In this document: positions 58,874-64,000 of the stretch, piece after piece
Numbering within the stretch: the first letter of the stretch is position 1
Layout: every line of letters begins with the position of its first letter
Origin: Shinella sp. PSBB067
GTDB taxonomy: Bacteria; Pseudomonadota; Alphaproteobacteria; Rhizobiales; Rhizobiaceae
Direction: 5' to 3'
Assembly: GCF_016839145.1 (NCBI RefSeq)
Contig: NZ_CP069303.1
Coordinates: 124,001-188,000 of the forward strand
Length of the DNA stretch: 64,000 nt
Notes under the pieces: generated by a model
The model's database searches: none
Told to the model about the DNA's origin: nothing
The model's input: only the letters and a program-made list of their open reading frames with translations
Program-made: the position numbers and the translations under genes

Positions 58874-59709
58874 TGGCGGAGACGTCGGTGGCCGGTTATG
58901 CTGCCGGCGAAACCCGCAGGTTCGATCTCAGGGGCCTGGGCGGCGCGCTGGCGCCGTGGTTCCTTCCCCTCGCGCTGCTGATCGTCTGGGAGGTCGCGGC
59001 GCGCACCGGCCTCGTCACCGCCCGCCTCATGCCGGCGCCGACGACCGTCGCCATCGCCTTCTGGCGATCGCTGCTGAACGGCTCGCTTCTCGTCCACACG
59101 CTCGCCTCCACGCAGCGCGCGCTGATCGGCCTTCTCATCGGCGGCGGGCTCGGCTTCGTGGCGGGCGTCGTCAACGGGCTGTGGAAGCCGGCCGAGACCT
59201 TGCTCGACAGCACGCTCCAGATGGTGCGCAACATCCCGCATCTTGCGCTCATCCCCCTCGTCATCCTCTGGTTCGGCATCGACGAGACGGCGAAGATCTT
59301 TCTCGTTTCCATCGGCGTCTTCTTCCCGATCTACATCAACACCTTCCACGGGGTGCGCACGATCGATCCGCAGCTCGTCGAGATGGCGTCGGTCTACGGG
59401 CTCGATCGCGGGGCGCTGATCCGGCGCATCATCCTGCCCGGCGCGCTGCCCTCCATCCTCGTCGGCCTGCGCTATGCGCTCGGCTTCATGTGGTTGACGC
59501 TCATCGTCGCCGAGACGATCTCCGCCACCAGCGGCATCGGCTACATGACGATGAACGCGCGGGAATTCCTGCAGACCGACATCGTCCTGCTTGGCATCAT
59601 CGTCTATGCCCTTCTCGGCAAGCTCGCGGACGTGGCGACCCGCGCGATCGAAAAACGCGTGCTGGCCTGGCATCCCGCCTACCAGGCCGGGCAGGGGGAA
59701 GAGCGATGA
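58873..59709 (+). CDS. ssuC: Aliphatic sulfonate ABC transporter permease
   Basis: A 278-aa inner-membrane permease of the SsuC/TauC family, with helices such as PWFLPLALLIVWEVAARTGL and the EAA segment MASVYGLDRGALIRRIILPG. RNIPHLALIPLVILWFGIDE is characteristic. Translationally coupled to ssuA (TGATG) and ssuB (ATGA). Confidence 0.92.
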   Translation: MAETSVAGYAAGETRRFDLRGLGGALAPWFLPLALLIVWEVAARTGLVTARLMPAPTTVAIAFWRSLLNGSLLVHTLASTQRALIGLLIGGGLGFVAGVVNGLWKPAETLLDSTLQMVRNIPHLALIPLVILWFGIDETAKIFLVSIGVFFPIYINTFHGVRTIDPQLVEMASVYGLDRGALIRRIILPGALPSILVGLRYALGFMWLTLIVAETISATSGIGYMTMNAREFLQTDIVLLGIIVYALLGKLADVATRAIEKRVLAWHPAYQAGQGEER

Positions 59710-60449
59710 GCGCCGCCGTTTCCTACGTGCCGGACAGCGCGGCCGGCCTGCCCATCTCGCTGTCGCGGGTGGAGAAGTCCTTCGGCCGGCTGAACGTGCT
59801 TGCAAACGTCAACCTGGAGATCCCGGCGGGCCAGTTCCTTGCCGTGGTCGGCCGGTCGGGCGGGGGCAAGTCGACCTTGATGCGCCTCATCGCCGGCCTC
59901 GACGCGCCGGGCAGCGGCCGCGTGGAGATCGGCGGGCGCAAGGTCGGGCGCCTTCATCCTTCCGTGCGCCTGCTGTTCCAGGAGGCGCGTCTCGTGCCGT
60001 GGCAGCGCGTCATCGAGAATGTCGGCATTGCCCGCGGCCCGGACTGGCGGGAAAAGGCAAGGCGCACGCTTGCGGATGTCGGGCTGGAGGGCCGCGGGGG
60101 CGATTGGCCGAGCGTCCTTTCCGGCGGGCAGCGGCAGCGCGTGGCGCTCGCGCGTGCGCTGGTCAGCGAGCCGCAGATCCTGCTGCTCGACGAGCCCTTC
60201 GGCGCGCTGGACGCGCTGACGCGCATCGAGATGCATCGCCTGTTGGAAGGGATCTGGGCGGGCCGCGGCTTTACCACGGTTCTGATCACCCACGACGTCG
60301 CGGAAGCCGTCGCGCTGGCCGACCGGGTCGTCGTGCTGCGCGAGGGCGCCGTCGCCCTCGACATCGGCATCGATCTCGACCGTCCCCGGCGCGAGCTCGC
60401 CGATCCGCGCGCCGTCGACCTGCAGCGGCAGATCCTGGACGCGGTGTAG
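59706..60449 (+). CDS. ssuB: Aliphatic sulfonate ABC transporter ATP-binding protein
   Basis: A 247-aa ATPase. Walker A is GRSGGGKST (49-57), the signature LSGGQ is at 138-142, and Walker B is LLLDEPFGALD. VRLLFQEARLVPW is the Q-loop region of SsuB/TauB proteins. The start at 59706 overlaps the ssuC stop by four bases. It energises sulfonate uptake. Confidence 0.92.
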   Translation: MSAAVSYVPDSAAGLPISLSRVEKSFGRLNVLANVNLEIPAGQFLAVVGRSGGGKSTLMRLIAGLDAPGSGRVEIGGRKVGRLHPSVRLLFQEARLVPWQRVIENVGIARGPDWREKARRTLADVGLEGRGGDWPSVLSGGQRQRVALARALVSEPQILLLDEPFGALDALTRIEMHRLLEGIWAGRGFTTVLITHDVAEAVALADRVVVLREGAVALDIGIDLDRPRRELADPRAVDLQRQILDAV

Positions 60450-60556
60450 GCCCCGGGGTTCATGCGCCGGCGCGGTCGCGCGCCGGTTGAAATTCCGCCT
60501 GCCGGGGTCGTTCCAGAGCCCGGTTGGCGGCGATCAATCTCATCGAGGAGCATTCC

Positions 60557-61597
60557 ATGACCATCCATGCCAAACCGGTCCATCTGCCGACGATCGACTT
60601 CTCCCGCTTCTATGGCGCCCCGGAGGAACGCGCCGCCTTCATCGGGGACCTGACCCGCGTCCTGCACGATCACGGTTTCTTCTATCTTACCGGCCATGGC
60701 GTGCCGCAAAGCCTGATCGACGACGTCCTTGCCGCCTCCAGGCGCTTCTTCGCCCTGCCGGAGGCGGACAAGCTGTCGATCGAGATGGTCAAGTCGCCGC
60801 ACTTCCGCGGCTATAACCGGGCCGGCTACGAGCGCACGCGCGGCGAGCAGGACTGGCGCGAGCAGCTCGACATCAACACGGAAGGCGCACCCGTCGAGGC
60901 CGGGCCGGAGACGCCTTGGAACCGCCTCTACGGGCCGAACCAGTGGCCGCAGGCCTTGCCGGAACTCAAGCCGTTGCTGCTGCGCTATCAGGCCGAGGTC
61001 ACGCGCATCGGCATCGATGTGCTCAAGGCCATCGCCCTTTCGCTCGGCCAGCCGGAGAACGCCTTCGCCGAAATCTACGAGCCGTCGCCCTCGCAACTGC
61101 TCAAGATCATCCGCTATCCCGGCCGTGAGGCTGCCGGCAGCGATCAGGGCGTGGGCGCGCACAAGGACGGCGGCTTCGTCACGGTGCTCCTGCAGGATAC
61201 GACGCCGGGCCTGCGCATCCGCACCGAGGATGGCGTCTGGATCGAGGCGCCGCCGGTGCCGGGCACCTTCATCATCAACAGCGGCGAGCTCCTCGAACTC
61301 GCCACCAACGGCTTCGTGCGCGCCGACGTGCACGATGTCGTCACCCCGCCGGCCGGCACGGAACGCTTCTCCGTCGCCTTCTTCCTCGGCGCGCGCTACG
61401 ACGCGACCATCCCGGTCATCCCGCTGCCGGAGGAGCTGAAGCGCGGCGAGCGCGGCGTGACGGTCGACCCGCTCAACCCGATCTTCCGCGAGGTCGGCAT
61501 CAACCACCTGAAGAGCCGCCTGCGCTCCCATCCGGATGTCGCGGCCAGGCATCACCCCGATCTGCTGCACCTCCTGGAAAAGCCGGCCAAGGCCTGA
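60557..61597 (+). CDS. 2-oxoglutarate/Fe(II) oxygenase of the isopenicillin N synthase-like family
   Basis: A 346-aa enzyme with an N-terminal DIOX_N part (PTIDFSRF, HGFFYLTGHGVP) and the C-terminal double-stranded beta helix. Fe ligands are H202 and D204 (GAHKDGGF) and H259 (ADVHDVV); R270 and S272 (ERFSVAFF) would hold 2-oxoglutarate. It is not of the TauD family that usually oxidises sulfonates. Located between ssuB and a serine acetyltransferase gene, it may hydroxylate an organosulfur compound to release sulfite, but that is inference. Confidence 0.82.
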   Translation: MTIHAKPVHLPTIDFSRFYGAPEERAAFIGDLTRVLHDHGFFYLTGHGVPQSLIDDVLAASRRFFALPEADKLSIEMVKSPHFRGYNRAGYERTRGEQDWREQLDINTEGAPVEAGPETPWNRLYGPNQWPQALPELKPLLLRYQAEVTRIGIDVLKAIALSLGQPENAFAEIYEPSPSQLLKIIRYPGREAAGSDQGVGAHKDGGFVTVLLQDTTPGLRIRTEDGVWIEAPPVPGTFIINSGELLELATNGFVRADVHDVVTPPAGTERFSVAFFLGARYDATIPVIPLPEELKRGERGVTVDPLNPIFREVGINHLKSRLRSHPDVAARHHPDLLHLLEKPAKA

Positions 61598-61601
61598 TCC
61601 C

Positions 61602-61626
61602 GGCGCCCGCCCTCGGGGCGGGCGCC
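61602..61626 (+). promoter_or_regulatory. 11-bp intercistronic hairpin between the oxygenase and serine acetyltransferase genes
   Basis: GGCGCCCGCCC and GGGCGGGCGCC pair perfectly around TCG, four bases after the oxygenase stop. No T-run follows; it may stabilise the upstream message or reduce read-through. Confidence 0.55.
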
Positions 61627-61649
61627 ATTCCCGCGCAGGAGACCGAGCC

Positions 61650-62498
61650 ATGCCCGGACACGAAAGCAACGTCGTTTCCCTTCCCGTCGAGGACGCCGCC
61701 CGTGGCGCGGTCACCGCCCTGTGGGATACCTTGCGCAAGGAGGCGGCCGCGGCGGCGCAGCGCGACCCGGCGCTGGCACGCGCCATGAATTCGGCGGTGC
61801 TGATGCATGCCAGCCTCGGCCATGCGCTCTCCCATCGCCTCGCTATCAAGCTCGCCGACCACGATGTCGACCGTGACGAGCTGCTGGCGCTGATCTACGG
61901 CGCCTACACGGACAAGCCGGGCCTGCTCGGGGCGGCGGCGGCCGACCTCCAGGCGGTGAAGGACCGCGATCCCAGCAATGGCGAGGTGCTGACGCCGTTC
62001 CTCTACTTCAAGGGCTTTTCCGCATTGCAGGCCTATCGTGTCGGCCATTGGCTCTGGACGACGGGTCGCCGGCATCTTGCCCGCCACATCCAGAGCCGGA
62101 TTTCGGAAACCTTCGCGATCGACATTCACCCCGCCGCCGTGATGGGGCGCGGCATCATGCTGGACCACGGCAGCGGCCTCGTCATCGGCGAGACGGCGGT
62201 CGTGGAGGATGACGTCTCCATTCTCCAGAACGTGACGCTCGGCGGGACCGGCAAGGAAACCGGCGACCGCCATCCGAAGGTACGGCGCGGCGTGCTGATC
62301 GGCGCGGGGGCCAACATCCTGGGAAACATCGAGGTGGGAATCGGTGCCAAGATCGGCGCCGGCAGCGTCGTCGTCGGTCCCGTCGCGCCCTATACGTCCG
62401 TCGTCGGCGTTCCGGCAAGGCCGGTGGGCAAGCCGCACACGGCCCTGCCGGGCGTGACCATGGACCAGACCCTGAGCGAGCCGGAATACATCATCTGA
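61650..62498 (+). CDS. cysE: Serine O-acetyltransferase
   Basis: A 282-aa enzyme. The N-terminal helical domain (WDTLRKEAAAAAQRDPALAR) is followed by the left-handed beta helix of hexapeptide repeats (IDIHPAAVMGRGIMLDHGSG, LIGAGANILGNIEVGIGAKI). The catalytic H and D lie in MLDHGSG and IDIHP. It makes O-acetylserine, the acceptor for sulfide in cysteine synthesis. Placed here, it would supply the acceptor when sulfonate is the sulfur source; a housekeeping copy is expected elsewhere. Start at 61650 after AGGAGACCGAGCC. Confidence 0.9.
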   Translation: MPGHESNVVSLPVEDAARGAVTALWDTLRKEAAAAAQRDPALARAMNSAVLMHASLGHALSHRLAIKLADHDVDRDELLALIYGAYTDKPGLLGAAAADLQAVKDRDPSNGEVLTPFLYFKGFSALQAYRVGHWLWTTGRRHLARHIQSRISETFAIDIHPAAVMGRGIMLDHGSGLVIGETAVVEDDVSILQNVTLGGTGKETGDRHPKVRRGVLIGAGANILGNIEVGIGAKIGAGSVVVGPVAPYTSVVGVPARPVGKPHTALPGVTMDQTLSEPEYII

Positions 62499-62554
62499 AC
62501 GGTCGAAGCCGGAGCCAGTCGGGCCAACGCCGGCAAGGTCAGCGAATGACCCTG

Positions 62555-62587
62555 CGCGAGGGCCGGGCTTTGCGACCGGCCCTCGCG
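62555..62587. terminator. Bidirectional hairpin between convergent cysE and ssuD
   Basis: CGCGAGGGCCGG and CCGGCCCTCGCG pair perfectly (12 bp) around a 9-base loop. It lies midway in the 161-base gap between convergent genes. T-runs are absent, so strength as a terminator is uncertain. Confidence 0.6.
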
Positions 62588-62659
62588 GCTTTGCGTCCGG
62601 AATTGCGTAAAAACAAAAGGATGGAGCATTTTCGCGATTCGGAGAAAAGCGGAAATGCG

Positions 62660-63829
62660 CTAGGAGGCGGAAGTCAGCCTGACATTGCCGCCATGGCCGC
62701 CGCCGCCGAAGACCTGGCGGTCGCCGAAGGACGCGCGGAGCTGGTTGCGGGGTCCGGGCAGGCCGAGCTCGGGGAAGAGCAGTTCGGAGACGCGATAGGC
62801 CTCCTCGACATGCGGATAACCGGATGCGATGACCGTATCGATGCCGAGCGCCTGATATTCGCGAAGGCGCGCGGCCACGGTCTTCGGCGAACCGACAAGC
62901 GCGGTGCCGGCGCCCGAGCGAACGAGGCCGATGCCGGCCCAGAGATTCGGCGAGACTTCCAGTTTGTCGCGTCGGCCGTTGTGCAGGGCCACCATGCGGG
63001 CCTGGCCGACGGAATCGGAGTTTTTCGTCAGCACGTCCTGCGCCGAGGCGATGGCCTCGTCCGAGAGCCTCGAAATGAGGCGGTCGGCCGCTTCCCAGGC
63101 TTCGTCGTCCGTTTCGCGCACGATGAAATGCAGGCGGATGCCGAAGGTGGCTTCCCGCCCCCTGGCGGCGGCGGCCCGGCGGGCATGGGCGATCTTTTCC
63201 GCCACCTGCGCCGGCGGTTCGCCCCAGGTTAGGTACTTGTCGACGATGCCGCCGGCAAAATCGATGGCGGCATCCGAGGAGCCGCCGAAATAGATTGGCG
63301 GTCGCGGCTGCTGGACGGGCGGCAGGCCGAGCCTCGCATCGACCGCCTTGATGTATTTGCCGTCGAGCGTCGAATGGCCCGTCTCGATCAGCTCGTTGAA
63401 GACCTTGAAGAATTCGGCCGCATGATCGTAGCGCTCGTCATGCGGCAGGAAGATGCCGTCGCCGGCCAGCTCCTGCGCGCTGCCGCCGACGACGATGTTG
63501 AGCAGCAGGCGGCCGTTCGATACCCGGTCGAGCGTGGAGGCGAGGCGGGCGTAGTAGGCCGGCGTGGCGGTGCCGGGGCGGATCGCCACGAGGAACTTGA
63601 GCCGCTCCGTGCGGGCGGCGAGATCAGCGGCCAGCACGAAGGACTCCTCGCAGGCCGCGCCGACGGGAATGAGCACGCCCGAATAGCCGAGCCGGTCGGC
63701 CGCAACGGCGATCTCGCGGAAATAACCCGGATCCGGCGGGCGGCTCAGTTCGTCCGAACCGAGATAGGCACCGTCGCCGGAACTGGGGATGAACCAGAGG
63801 AAATCAAGAGGCTTGTCGGTTTCGCTCAT
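62660..63829 (-). CDS. ssuD: FMNH2-dependent alkanesulfonate monooxygenase
   Basis: A 389-aa luciferase-like (LLM) monooxygenase. [20 protein letters not shown] at the N-terminus, [20 protein letters not shown] and [20 protein letters not shown] identify SsuD. It uses reduced FMN and oxygen to cleave the C-S bond of alkanesulfonates to an aldehyde and sulfite. No ssuE-like reductase gene is in the window, so reduced flavin must come from elsewhere. The C-terminus is Gly-rich ([16 protein letters not shown]). It is divergent in orientation from the rest and has its own promoter with CTATAGATT. Confidence 0.92.
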   Translation of the reverse strand: MSETDKPLDFLWFIPSSGDGAYLGSDELSRPPDPGYFREIAVAADRLGYSGVLIPVGAACEESFVLAADLAARTERLKFLVAIRPGTATPAYYARLASTLDRVSNGRLLLNIVVGGSAQELAGDGIFLPHDERYDHAAEFFKVFNELIETGHSTLDGKYIKAVDARLGLPPVQQPRPPIYFGGSSDAAIDFAGGIVDKYLTWGEPPAQVAEKIAHARRAAAARGREATFGIRLHFIVRETDDEAWEAADRLISRLSDEAIASAQDVLTKNSDSVGQARMVALHNGRRDKLEVSPNLWAGIGLVRSGAGTALVGSPKTVAARLREYQALGIDTVIASGYPHVEEAYRVSELLFPELGLPGPRNQLRASFGDRQVFGGGGHGGNVRLTSAS

Positions 63830-63873
63830 GCGCTGTCTTCCGATTGGGAATGAAATCCCGCTCAGAATAATAA

Positions 63874-63882
63874 AATCTATAG
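63874..63882 (-). promoter_or_regulatory. CTATAGATT element upstream of ssuD
   Basis: Minus-strand copy of the 9-mer found before ssuA. It sits in AT-rich DNA 45-53 bases before the ssuD start. The last 100 bases of the window carry no gene. Confidence 0.4.
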
Positions 63883-64000
63883 TTTGAGTAAGGAATTATA
63901 TTCTCTTGTACGGCCGCCGACGGGTTATTCCTTGCGTGATGTGGCGGAGGTGCCGCCGGCCGGTGCCGGTCCTGCCCCGCCGCCTGCCAGCCGCCGTTCG

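Noticed and set aside
59954..61849. 631-aa minus-strand frame opposite ssuB, the dioxygenase gene and cysE
   Set aside because: Composition and position mark it as an antisense shadow of three recognisable genes.
1..64000. CRISPR arrays, tRNA or rRNA genes and insertion sequences
   Set aside because: No regularly spaced repeats, cloverleaf-like sequences or transposase-like products were seen on either strand.

Overview
The window is about 64 kb of GC-rich alphaproteobacterial DNA. It most resembles Rhizobiaceae (Rhizobium/Shinella/Ensifer type). The reasons are the many solute-binding-protein ABC importers, FCD-type GntR regulators, an HWE-family sensor kinase, DUF6481 and DUF1488 small proteins next to a cold-shock gene, and close resemblance of many products to rhizobial families. 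No rRNA, tRNA, CRISPR, transposase or replication gene was found. I cannot tell whether this is chromosome or megaplasmid.

Layout. (1) 27-2206: a Tat-exported small subunit and its GMC dehydrogenase. (2) 2562-8877, minus strand: RidA, a DadA-like oxidase, a polar amino-acid ABC importer, a GntR regulator and a rhamnonate-dehydratase-like enolase-superfamily enzyme; a perfect 16-bp palindrome lies upstream of the last. (3) 9637-22048, plus strand: GntR, a proline-racemase-family epimerase, a second polar amino-acid ABC importer, two aldehyde dehydrogenases, a GMC oxidoreductase, an HpcH/HpaI aldolase, a DadA-like oxidase and an unusual 2-hydroxyacid dehydrogenase. It looks like catabolism of hydroxyproline or a related imino acid, but no HypD-type deaminase is present. 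(4) 22376-33512: an aromatic catabolic cluster with an outer-membrane protein, an AraC regulator, a group D flavin monooxygenase with its flavin reductase, an esterase, a gentisate-type ring-cleavage dioxygenase, a FAH-family hydrolase, a nitrilase and maleate isomerase. The lower part reads as gentisate to maleylpyruvate to maleate plus pyruvate to fumarate. (5) 33653-44255: small conserved rhizobial genes, a cold-shock gene, an esterase, a response regulator with an HWE kinase and a desaturase. This part also carries decayed copies of a cold-shock gene and a leader sequence shared by three short genes. (6) 44601-46316: mercaptopyruvate sulfurtransferase and an SDR. (7) 46601-55235: a D-apiose-type operon (sugar ABC importer, lactonase, Gfo/Idh dehydrogenase, aldo-keto reductase) ending in an LrgA/LrgB pair. 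(8) 55461-63829: an organosulfur cluster with an FAD protein, ssuACB, an isopenicillin-N-synthase-like dioxygenase, serine acetyltransferase and ssuD.

The most interesting items are the gentisate/nitrilase/maleate cluster with a repeated element on both sides of its AraC gene, the LrgAB pair inside the apiose operon, the dioxygenase inside the ssu cluster, and the decayed cold-shock copies with the shared leaders.
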